Source: a bacterium (GTDB taxonomy: Bacteria; UBP6; UBA1177). Taken from it: a DNA stretch of 36,315 bases. A program made the translations under genes and the position numbers. Shown here piece after piece: positions 15,788-25,500 of the stretch. The stretch is taken from the NCBI GenBank assembly GCA_017645765.1, contig JAGCNV010000016.1:1-36315 (forward strand), read 5' to 3'. The notes below the pieces were generated by a model, which was given only the letters and a program-made list of their open reading frames with translations, made no database searches and was not told the origin of the DNA. Positions within the stretch are counted from its first letter, which is position 1; every line of letters starts with the position of its first letter.

Positions 15788-17362
15788 TTATAAGTGATAC
15801 TTTTCAATCACGCATTCGTGGACTTTTGTCGTTTTGTCGTAGTTGACTCCGACAAGAAGCAGATTATCCAGGTAATTTTCAAAACCTGCCGGATAGCGTT
15901 TTTCTTTTATCTGTTTTATCGCGGTGTCGGCATCCTTATTGTATTTGAGTTCAACAACCATTGCCGGATCTTTTTTGTCAAGCGGAATAAAACCGATGTC
16001 GGCAAAACCGCGGCCGGATGGAAGTTCCTTAACGATTGTATATTTTGAGCGAGCCGTGTAATACGCCAAAATTATCGCCGTTTTAAGTGACGACTCGTCG
16101 TTGTAGTCAAGCGGATCTGCGACATTCAGGTGGGCATTATCAAGCGCCGCCGCAACTCTTTCAGCATCGCCTTCCTGGGTCCGTTTCAGCAGTTTTTCTG
16201 AATCAGCAATCATTTTAACTATTTTAGAAAAATTGTTTGTCCGCTTTATCGCCTTTTCCCATTCCTGCCTGATTTCTTTGTTAGGAATGCGGCAGGTTTG
16301 ATTGTCCGGATCATAATTCAGATAGCCGAGATGAACAAGATATGCAAAAACATCGTCTTTCGTGTTGATTCTATCCGGTGAATTTTCAAAATCTTCAATA
16401 TCGGCTCTGATTTCCGTTCCTGTAAGCATATCTACTACAGCACTTTTTGTGCCGTCGAAATCGAGCTTGATATACTCCGAAACGACTTCGTAAGAGCCTG
16501 TCGCGTTCCAATAGTTCGCGAACCTTCTCCGCATCATTGCTTCAACAACCGAATTAGGGTTGCAAATATCAAATTCACCGATTCTGTAACCGTCATACCA
16601 GTTTTCACACTCGGCGTAACTCATTTCATATCTGTCACAGAGAGATTTGACCTCTTCTTTCGTGAATCCGAAAAATTCGCTGCTCCAGGCAGGCGCAAGC
16701 ATCGTATATTCTTTAAAATTATTGAGTTTAGACTGCACTCTGTCACGCTGAACCGGCAGTATTCCTGTCAAATATGCAAAAGCTACTGCCGGCGAAAGCT
16801 CGTTGTTTTTAAAAAGTGAATTTAAAAAGGAACGGTATTCTTCAAGAAGCGACTCACTTCTCCGCTCTCTTATCAAAGTGTCGTATTCGTCAATGATTAT
16901 AACGAACTGAGACTTCGTTTCAGCGTAAACACGCATAATCATTTTTGCAATACTGTCTTCATCGGAAAATTCAATATCCGGAAACTCTTTTCTGAAATCT
17001 TCCAAGAACTCTTTTCTAAGATATTTCAGAACGTCGTTTTTATTTTCCACCGTATTGAAAACGGCTCCGAAATCTACAGACAACACATTGAATTTATTGA
17101 GATTCTCCTTAAAACAAGATTCATTCGCTATTTTCAAATTTTTGAAAAGTTCTTTTGAATCACACCCTTTCGAGAAATATGCAGTCATCAAATTGCGGAC
17201 AGTTGTCTTTCCGAAACGACGCGGTCTCGAAACACAGACAAAACGGTTATTTGTGTTCATTAACGAACAGAATTTTTTTAGAATCAAAGACTTGTCAACA
17301 AAAATCTCTGAATTTAAAGCCATTTTTAAATTCTCATTCCCCGGATTGATGTAAATTCCCAT
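15788..17362 (-). CDS. AAA-ATPase-like protein with C-terminal PD-(D/E)XK nuclease domain (DUF1703 family)
   Basis: The 524-residue protein has a modified Walker A RPRRFGKTT (46-54) and Walker B FVIIIDEYD (153-161). At the end is a nuclease-fold pattern: FADIGF with Asp455, then VVELKYNK with Glu471 and Lys473. This is the common 'AAA-ATPase_like + PD-(D/E)XK' family that occurs in many copies in Bacteroidetes, spirochaetes and anaerobes and is often near mobile DNA. Its cellular role is unknown. ATP-driven DNA processing or defence is plausible, and activity is not shown. Start ATG has a strong GGAGGG site. The gene is flanked by a perfect 39-bp direct repeat and has two palindromic repeats in its leader, so it looks like an inserted cassette. 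Confidence 0.92.
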   Translation of the reverse strand: MGIYINPGNENLKMALNSEIFVDKSLILKKFCSLMNTNNRFVCVSRPRRFGKTTVRNLMTAYFSKGCDSKELFKNLKIANESCFKENLNKFNVLSVDFGAVFNTVENKNDVLKYLRKEFLEDFRKEFPDIEFSDEDSIAKMIMRVYAETKSQFVIIIDEYDTLIRERRSESLLEEYRSFLNSLFKNNELSPAVAFAYLTGILPVQRDRVQSKLNNFKEYTMLAPAWSSEFFGFTKEEVKSLCDRYEMSYAECENWYDGYRIGEFDICNPNSVVEAMMRRRFANYWNATGSYEVVSEYIKLDFDGTKSAVVDMLTGTEIRADIEDFENSPDRINTKDDVFAYLVHLGYLNYDPDNQTCRIPNKEIRQEWEKAIKRTNNFSKIVKMIADSEKLLKRTQEGDAERVAAALDNAHLNVADPLDYNDESSLKTAIILAYYTARSKYTIVKELPSGRGFADIGFIPLDKKDPAMVVELKYNKDADTAIKQIKEKRYPAGFENYLDNLLLVGVNYDKTTKVHECVIEKYHL

Positions 17363-17381
17363 TGAATCCCTCCGATATTTC

Positions 17382-17408
17382 GTAGAGACGTCATATTATG
17401 GCGTCTCC
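17382..17408. repeat. Palindromic repeat, copy 2
   Basis: GTAGAGACGTCATATTATGG is shared with copy 1 from its first base, and the right arm CGTCTCC diverges at its last bases. It lies in the leader of the AAA-ATPase gene, 20 bp upstream of its ATG. Confidence 0.8.
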
Positions 17409-17427
17409 GGAACATTCCGCGACCTTT

Positions 17428-17453
17428 GAGACGTCATGGTATGGCGTCTCTAC
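17428..17453. repeat. Palindromic repeat, copy 3
   Basis: GAGACG (17428-17433) and CGTCTCTAC (17445-17453) bracket a changed centre (TCATGGTATGG). With copy 2 it forms a close pair of same-family palindromes 20 bp apart, an arrangement typical of REP-doublet elements. Confidence 0.8.
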
Positions 17454-17524
17454 CGCAAAACCGCCGCTCCTTAAACACCCTAAATTCTTTAGATTCCCTA
17501 AATTCCCTACAAAGGCGGCGGCGC

Positions 17525-17563
17525 AAAACCGCGCTATTATACTCAATTTTTCAGGAATTGCGA
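17525..17563. repeat. 39-bp direct repeat, copy 2
   Basis: Identical to 15743-15781 and in the same orientation, 1782 bp away. It lies 7 bp past the stop codon of the FAD lipoprotein gene. Its minus-strand TATAAT (17536-17541) could drive the AAA-ATPase gene. The stretch 17454-17524 between it and the palindromes holds only short CCTAAATTC repeats and no gene. Confidence 0.9.
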
Positions 17564-17570
17564 GAGGAAC

Positions 17571-18698
17571 CTATTTTTTCAGGTATTCGACAACCTTTTT
17601 TGCTGCGGTTTTGCCGCTGAAATATGCAGGCGGCATTCCGTAAGGAATTTTGTATTTATTCCACCATGTGTAATCTCCTGCCAGAAAGACACCAGGAAGC
17701 GGATTCAAAGCGTTTTCGCTAAAATTTTTGTATGATTTTTCTGAAATAACAGTGCCTTCCTCTTTCCAGAAATATGAATCAATGTGAAGTATTTCAGATT
17801 TTTCGTTTAAAATGCCCGTTTCTTTCAATCGCCGCTGTGCAAACTCCACATAATCGGTTGTTTCCGCATCATTACTGATATAACAATACAAGCTGTAAAC
17901 ACCGTTTCCGTTGTTTATCACATAAAGCCACATATCATCACTGTAGACAGAAGCAAAATCAAGCGGCACATCTGGTCTGACAAGCAAATTTATGACTATT
18001 TTACTGTAATAAGATATTGATTTAACAAACTTTTTAGATTTTTCATTCATATTTTTTATAATTTTTGCCACGACAGTCGCAGTTGTCGCGACAATTACGG
18101 TTTTTGCTATAATTTCCTCTTCTTTTCCCCCTTTTTTATATCTGACAATATTGTTTCTGCCTTCATTTCGGACAGAAACGACTTCGGCTTCAAGAATAAA
18201 TTTTCCGGCGAGTTCTTTTTCGTAAGCTTCAACCATTGTTCCGTTGCCGCCTGCACGATGGGATAAATATTCGTATTTTCCGTAATGTTTTCCATTACCA
18301 AGCATATTCGATCCTGATGTCAAAAAACTTTCTTTTGAGTTCAAAGAATCTGAAAATGTCAGCTTTCCGTTTTTATATTCGCCGTAAGAATTAGGAGCAA
18401 TTATCAATTCTGGCAAATCAAAACTTTTAGGGACGAGTTTCGGAGTGTATGCGAATGTCGCGCCAAGTTCATAGAAATATTTACCAAATTTTTTTGTCCA
18501 AACTCTGCCGCCGAGCCTATCTTCCTTTTCCAAAAGAAGGATCTTTGCATTTTCCCCGAGTTCGTTTTTCAGGTGATATGCCGCACTCAAACCGGCGAGA
18601 CCTCCGCCGACAATGACAGCATCATAAATGTTTTCTGTTTTTTTCTGACAACTTACGAAAGGAATAAGAATCAAAATCATCAAAAGAATTTTTTTCAT
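17571..18698 (-). CDS. FAD-dependent oxidoreductase (amine-oxidase-like), made as a lipoprotein
   Basis: The 375-residue protein begins with a short lipoprotein signal (MKKILLMILILIPFVSC, Cys17). A Rossmann FAD-binding fold follows at once: DAVIVGGGLAGLSAAYHL (26-43), then LEKEDRLGGRVWT. The C-terminal flavin-binding block is GVFLAGDYTWW followed by YGMPPAYFSGKTAAK. This is the flavin amine oxidase / protoporphyrinogen-oxidase-like superfamily, which oxidises amines or related C-N and C-C bonds using O2 or another acceptor. A membrane-tethered, exported version is unusual. Its ATG overlaps the stop of the preceding Lgt-like gene (ATGA), so the two are translationally coupled. Substrate unknown. 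Position at the end of a pilus/adhesin operon suggests action on an envelope or surface component (inference). Confidence 0.85.
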   Translation of the reverse strand: MKKILLMILILIPFVSCQKKTENIYDAVIVGGGLAGLSAAYHLKNELGENAKILLLEKEDRLGGRVWTKKFGKYFYELGATFAYTPKLVPKSFDLPELIIAPNSYGEYKNGKLTFSDSLNSKESFLTSGSNMLGNGKHYGKYEYLSHRAGGNGTMVEAYEKELAGKFILEAEVVSVRNEGRNNIVRYKKGGKEEEIIAKTVIVATTATVVAKIIKNMNEKSKKFVKSISYYSKIVINLLVRPDVPLDFASVYSDDMWLYVINNGNGVYSLYCYISNDAETTDYVEFAQRRLKETGILNEKSEILHIDSYFWKEEGTVISEKSYKNFSENALNPLPGVFLAGDYTWWNKYKIPYGMPPAYFSGKTAAKKVVEYLKK

Positions 18699-19540
18699 TT
18701 TGTTTCTTCATTTGAGCAGCATTTTTTCTCCAATTTTTTATACAGAAATTTATAATACAAAATTGCGAGAATTGTAAAAATGATAGAAAGCCACTGCGAA
18801 ACCGTTAGTCCGTGAAAATATGCCGCTCTGTCGAATCTGAAAAAGTCGATGCAGATTCGATAAGGCCCGTACATCAGAAAATACAAAGCGACATAATTCA
18901 GCGGAACTTTCTTTTTGTCTTTGAAACTTTTCAAAAGCAGAATGAAAAAGATGATTATTTTTGCCAGAATCATAATCGGCTGGGTCGGAAAAAGAGGCGG
19001 AGTCGGCATTCCGGCTTCTATAATTCCGCGTTTGGCAAGACGTCTGGCTGCTACACTTCCGGACGGAAAAACAAGGCTGAAAGGAGAATCAAAAGGAATT
19101 CCCCATGCATCGGTAAAACGAAAATCATCGAACCTTGAAAATATTGCCGTAAAAGCAAAACAGATAATCGTAATATCAAAACAGCGCAGATATGCCGACT
19201 TGTCCTTTCTTAAACAAGGATAGATGAATGCAATTCCAATCAGACAGCCAAGCAAAGAACCGTAAAACATTGTTGTGCTGGATGAAGGAACCAGAAAATA
19301 GCGCAACCAGACTTTTAGTTCCGAAGTCGTCATTACCAGTTTATAGGCATCCAAATATACATGAAAAATCCGACCGATTAAATATGAAAAATAAATTGCC
19401 AGGATCGAAAACAAAAAGAACTTTATTTTTGACACCTTAAATCTGTCAGCGAGATAAAGTTCCAAAGGAATCATCAGGATAAAAGAAGAAAGGAGAAATT
19501 TTTCATTTGTTCCGGTAAAAGAAAGAATAGTGCCAAGCAA
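18695..19540 (-). CDS. Divergent Lgt-like integral membrane protein
   Basis: The 281-residue protein has about seven membrane helices and the outline of prolipoprotein diacylglyceryl transferase, which attaches a diacylglyceryl group to lipobox cysteines. Lgt-like features are MFYGSLLGCLIG (about 94-105), SRFDDFRF (about 137-144, in place of the GRxGNF block) and a final YGPYRICIDFFR...HGLTVSQWLSI segment. The His before the Gly-rich turn in E. coli Lgt (His103) appears to be Tyr here, and the GRxGN signature is degenerate, so it may be a specialised or non-catalytic paralogue. Start is uncertain: TTG at 19540 is the only start after an in-frame TGA and has a poor ribosome site; the next ATG is at 19474. 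It is 14 bp after the giant gene and overlaps the FAD lipoprotein gene. Confidence 0.72.
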   Translation of the reverse strand: MLGTILSFTGTNEKFLLSSFILMIPLELYLADRFKVSKIKFFLFSILAIYFSYLIGRIFHVYLDAYKLVMTTSELKVWLRYFLVPSSSTTMFYGSLLGCLIGIAFIYPCLRKDKSAYLRCFDITIICFAFTAIFSRFDDFRFTDAWGIPFDSPFSLVFPSGSVAARRLAKRGIIEAGMPTPPLFPTQPIMILAKIIIFFILLLKSFKDKKKVPLNYVALYFLMYGPYRICIDFFRFDRAAYFHGLTVSQWLSIIFTILAILYYKFLYKKLEKKCCSNEETK

Positions 19541-19554
19541 CCTTTTTCACCGTA

Positions 19555-22500
19555 TTAAAAACTACATACAGGAGTCGGCATTGAAGCATCGCAGGATGTC
19601 TGACCGGAAGATGTCTTTTCCCAGGTTTTTTTACATGATGAGCATTTCAGCGTGTACACATCGTATAGATACCTGTCATCATCGTCTCGACCGCAGTCAG
19701 AATCGCTTCTGCCAGTTTCCTTGTAGCAAATGTTGCCCGGATTTGATTCGCATTCTTCAGGACCGTTAACCGTTCCGTCGCCGCACCACATACAGTTGGT
19801 TCCTTTCGTAGCATTTGATATGCCCTGGCAGTCTGAATTGCATGACGGTCTTGCTTTGCTGTATGAGGTAGGATCATAGTATGAACTAAAGCTCTGTCCA
19901 AGTGCCGCGTTGCAGAGTTTTACTGTTCCGTCCTGGTTAGCATAATTTATACTCTTGTCACATTTTTCGCTCGCATTGGCAACATTTGTAAAGTCGGCAG
20001 AAACACCCGTCGCCGCACTTGCTCTCTGTACTTTTCCGTCACCGCAGAAACCGCATGCCGCCTGGTAATTAGATGAGGTAATACCTGAAATAGTGCAGTC
20101 AGTGTCGCAACCTACAGCAAGGTTCGTGTTGTTGTAATACGAACTGGATGTTGTGGTCACACTCTTAAGAGCTAACCAGCGGTTGCACAGTTTGTTACGG
20201 TCAGCTGAACCGTCACACTGTTCCTGATATGTGCTGAAATCTGTAAGAGTAGCTCCCGGGTAGTTATTTACCGTTTTACAATTTAAACCCTGACATTTGC
20301 TGTCACTGCTTGTGATCTGCACAACGCTGTCACCGCAGAAGTATTCTGTACCTCCGCCTATTCTGCCGTATTGACCGTTTGCACATGCTGTCCGCCAGTC
20401 GCCAGAATGATTTGCAACACACTGGAGGAAAGCATCCGAATCACCTTTTCCGCAGTCCGTTTTACAATATGACTTGCCGTCGACAGCCTTTTTACCGTAT
20501 TTTCCGTTTGAAGCTCCGTCATCGCAGAGTTCCTTGGCACCTACGGCAAATACGCATTGAGTCTTAGTCGACGCAGAACCTTCAATATAACCCGCCATAC
20601 CGGTACCTTCGATAAGGTCGCAGTGTTCGCTGTGGATTTTCGCTCTGCCGCCGCACTGAGCTTCATTTTCAGGTTTTTTACAACTTCCGTCACTCTGAAG
20701 CTCATAACCTTCTGCACAGGTGTAGAAACAACGTGTCGGAACAGAGTCAGGAACAGCAGCCGCAGTTGCATAATTGTTGTCATCCACGGTAAGATCACTC
20801 TTTTGTGCAACAATACCTTTCTGAGCGTGGTTGATTTCATAAGCTGTCAAATCAGTTGTTGACGGCTCATAATAACAGTCAACTCCGGCATTACCGCATC
20901 CGGCATTCAAATGACGCCCTACATTTTCCAGTTTGTCTCCGTTACCGAGCGCTCTGATCTGGAGCACACCGGCTGATGTCTTCCAGACTTTTACCCATAC
21001 TTTATTTTCTGCACCGTCACCATTGCCGTAAGTAAAGACAGCACGGTCACCTTCGACTTTGCAGGTATGTGTTATTGAATTTTTCTGACATACCATCTTA
21101 TTGGAAGAATCAGGACCGTAAACAGAATCTGACGGACATCTGTAGACACAGTTTTTGCCGTCAACAGCTGTTCCGTAAACCGCAGGTATCGTATTGTTTG
21201 TGTAATATTCTTTCGTGCTTCCGTTTTTATGATACCAGACGATTTCACCGGTCGTGGAATTGATTTCGGTGCCGTAAGTTACCGTCGGGTTGGCAGTTCC
21301 GCCGTAACACGCTTTGTTTTCTGTACTGCTGTCTCCCCATTTAACCCAGATACCGTTTGAATAATCCGGACACTGAGAACTTCCGCAATCGTAAGTATTA
21401 CTTTCCTTACCGACACACTTTGAACCGTTCCATTTCAGACCGTCGACACATTCGAATGCACATTTTGCTTCAATATCGTTGGCAGCATTATCCTTATAGA
21501 CAACTTTTGTCTGTGCCGCAGGCCATGATCCGGTAGCAAAATCGCCGTTCCATGTTCTGGTATATTTAGGATTCGAACCGTTCACATACCTGATGTATGT
21601 CGAAGCAGGTTTTTTGTATTCCGAACCTGACAGCATTTCTGCCGTGTCAAGAGGAGGACATTTGCTCTCAACCTTGCATGCCACATTCCATTTGCATTTA
21701 TTTGAACTGGTGTTCGTGCAGCTTGCAGTGTTCTTGATCTCGTTTTCGAGACCGGTAATCGGTTTGTCTGCCAGCAATGCCGAACATAGTTTTGTGTTGC
21801 CGTCACACTCTTCAGGATCAGCAGGTTTTGCCTTGTTTGCTGCAGGTCTGAATGTAATACCTGTTCCCTGACCTGCTTTGTCCTGAGTTGTTCCGTCGCC
21901 GCACTTTGTCCACTGGCAGTTGCTGCCGCAGTCGTATGCTGCTCCGTTGAAATCAAGTCCGTTGTCGCATTTCTCGGAAACGCAAGCCTTACCGTTTTCC
22001 AATCCGTATTTCGCACAGCCGCCTTTGACATCACCATCGTTACATATCTTGCCTTCGACCCATGTTTCCGTAATCTCCTGACCTTGTGAATTATATCCTG
22101 TGACAACTGTAATATCGGAGCACTTTGAAACGAATTTATCACCGCAGAACATCATCATCGTAAACGAAGCTTCACCCAGCAGCGTCATGTTCGGAACCGT
22201 CTCGGAACCTACAGTATGTACTTCTTCAGGATCAAGAGACTTTGCATAAGCCTTTACAGTGTAAGGACCGTTTTCAAATACAACACCCGAAGCCAGCGAA
22301 GGATCGAAGAACCAGCCGTGTTTCTCTCCGCCGCCGCATGCTTTGACTGTAAAATTATGATTGACCATGTAACCGTTGGTGTCTAATCCATCACTAAGGT
22401 CTCCGCCGCCGAAATTCCTGTCAGTTTTAAGTGTAATCGGAGAACCTGTCAGTTCGTTGTTGTTTTTGTTGTAGAACCTCAGAGTTACGAAACCTGCTTC

Positions 22501-25500
22501 ATGCGTCATCGGGTGATCGGGATCGCATGCCCAGCCGTAAATTCCGAAGCTTGCAGCCTGGATGAGTCCGCCGAAAGCATCGGATGTGCAGCCTTTGTAG
22601 CATTTTCTTCCGATCGATTTTGTAGTGCATGCTCCGAAGTCGTCGGCCGAACCGTCAGACGATACCGCAATGGCAGACGTACACTCGACATTGTTGTCTT
22701 TGTTGGTAGTGCTGAAATCGCAGCCTTCAAAACGAAGGTTACGGTTTTTGTCGCCGCATGTAAACGGAACGTTATCGACACCGCAGTTGCTGCAGTAATC
22801 GGCCATGTCAGCTCCGGCTTTGTAAAGAGATACAGATCTCGGGTCACCTTTATAAGTGCCGCCGCCGAAATCTTTGAAATCGCAGTATTCAGGACCGTCC
22901 GATCCGTTCGGCGCTGAAAGCGTACTCTTGGAATCGTAGTAGTTGAAACCGACACCGTGAAGCTCTCCGTCACCGCAGGATCCGTAAGAAGTTCTGCAGC
23001 TGTTTACACAGTAATCGCCGTCCGCAGTATTTCCGTCATCGCATGCTTCGATAAGTGACTGAATCTGTCCGTCGCCGCATCTTGCATAACCGCTGCCGTA
23101 TGTATTTTTCTTACATTTCTTGCTGCAGTATGCCTCGGTAGCAGAATTGCTGTGCTGAGCGTCACCGTCATCACACTCTTCAATAGCAACGCCCGAGCTG
23201 TTTGTCGCATAGGCATCTATTTTACCGTCACCGCATTTTGAACGTCCTGTTCCGCCGACATCATCGTTTCCGGTATGACGTTTGCGGGCACAGCCTGTCG
23301 TCCAGCAGTTTGCCTGTCCTTCAGCTGTACAACGCGGCGAGCTGTAGGTGCAGCTTCCGCTGCTGCATGTACCGGTGCAGTATGTGCCGATTCCCTCTGA
23401 AAGACCGTTCTGAAGCTCGCCGTCAAGATCGGTGTATGTTCCCTGCAAACCTTCGGTGAAATCATCGCACTCTTCATCAGGATCGATTTTACCGTCGCCG
23501 CAGGAACCGAAAATATTCCAGCACTTTTGCTTTGAAGACATGTCATGGATACAATATTTGTTATTTTCCAGACATTTTTTGTATGCTTTCTTCAATGCAT
23601 CCGTCGTTCTCTCCTCTTCAGGATAAAGCTCGCTGCAGCCGCAGTCTTTATCTTTGCAGTATTCACATCTTTCGATCTGCTCGGAGGAGCCGCATCCGCT
23701 GGAACTTACTTCATTTGCAACTGCATTGTCCTTGCAGTACTGGACAGCAAGTTCTTTCGGAGTTTTGTATACTTCAGCCGACGTGGTTGTATCTACATAC
23801 AGGAACTCGCAGTTGTGGTCGCCTTCTCCGCCTTCTCTGAGTTTGGTGTTGTAGCAGCAGTGAAGAACACCTTCGTCGAACTTGTCTGCAACAGCTGCAT
23901 TAGTTGTCATGATTCCGGCAAGTTGCGCGCAGGTGTATGAGCTTGAGCCGTATCCGTCACAGTCGACGATTCCTTTTTTCGCCAGTTCCTTCAATGCCGG
24001 ACCGTTCATGCCTACAAGCTCTTCGCAGAGATACGAACGCGTGAAAGCAAGAATTCCGTCATTGCACTGAGCGAACGTACAGTCGTTTTTGCAGGAATCG
24101 TGGTCGTTGTCGTTGCCGTCGTCGCACTCTTCGCCCGCCAGCTTGTCCAGAATACCGTCGCCGCACTTTGAAATCGTGCAGTTCGGACGGCAGACAGCCT
24201 TTCTCTTCTCGTTATTCGTGTTGTAAACCGCAGTGCCGTCGGCGTCGGCTCTCCTGCAGATATCGAACCATTCTGCCGGAACTCCCTCTTTGCCTGCATT
24301 GAGGTTGACCTGATAGTTTCCCGTAACGGCAGGATCGTAAGAACCCGGCTCACCGCAGTCACATTCTTCGAGCATAACCGGTTTGGGTTCAGTCTGAGGT
24401 ATTTTATTGCCGTTTGCATCAAGTGCGAAATGATCACCGTCCATTTCGTAAAGAATGTTGCCGTATTCGTCTGTTTTCGGAACATTCTTAATCGTGTAGG
24501 CACCTTCATCAAAAACACCGTCGCCGCATCTTGAGAATTTGCAGTTCGTTCTGCATGTACCGTAGTTAGCGGCAGTCGCACCGGTACGCTCGCCTGTCAG
24601 CGCGGTCTCGTTGTTGCACAATGCCGGATTTTCCGCACAGGTGCCGACGCCCTGGTCGCACTGCTCGGAAACGCTCATTCCCTTTGCATAGTGGCATGTA
24701 CCGTTGTTGGTTGCGCAGTCGACTACGCCGTCGCCGCAGTGAGGTCCGATTTCAAGACATCCGGGTTCGCAGCCGTTGTATGTGTTCGCAATATTATTGC
24801 CTTCACCCTTATCGCAGATTTCAGCTGCACCGCTGATGCCGCCGACACAGTCGTATCCGTTGTATTTACCGCCGACACAGTCATTGCCTGATCTCTGGAC
24901 CGTACCGTCGCCGCAGTAGTTGATCCATTTGCAGGTTCCTGTTACGATGCCGTTTTCTAAATAACCCTCACAGTCTGTCATATACGAGTTCGATGATGTC
25001 GCGAAATTGCCGTCTCCAGGATCGCACATTTCCTGAGATTCGTCATCGCCCTTATACGAAACGTTTTCCAGATCGTAGAAACTGAAAGATCTGATCTTGA
25101 ATCTTGTACCTTCAGTTCCTTCCATGTGGAATACGACTTTAGCCGTCTTTGTTCCGGCACCCCAGTTGTAAGTTGCCGTACCGAGACCTTTTATCGGAGT
25201 AACGTTTCTGCCGTGATACCACTTGCCGGAGACATACGTTCCCGAAGGATTGTAAATATCGACAAAGTAGAACGGACTTGTTGCGATTTCAGCAGAAGAA
25301 TCATTATACTCTCTCGCACCTGCATCGAAGCTGACTGCCTCGTTAGCTTCTGTCGGAAGAATCATAAGATCAAGTTCCATGAAATACCTTAAAGCAGGAT
25401 CGATAGTATAAGACGTATTGAATGTTACAGTCGCTTCATCACCGGTGAGTGTGAAGAGCAGAGCGTAATTGTGGATGTCGTACTCGACCTCAGCACCCTC

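Noticed and set aside
17478-17510. Short CCTAAATTC repeats
   Set aside because: Only two or three imperfect copies in AT-rich DNA; no structure or array beyond this.
17398-17643. 81-codon plus-strand ORF
   Set aside because: It runs through palindromic repeats, the direct repeat and the end of the FAD gene, with no coding character.
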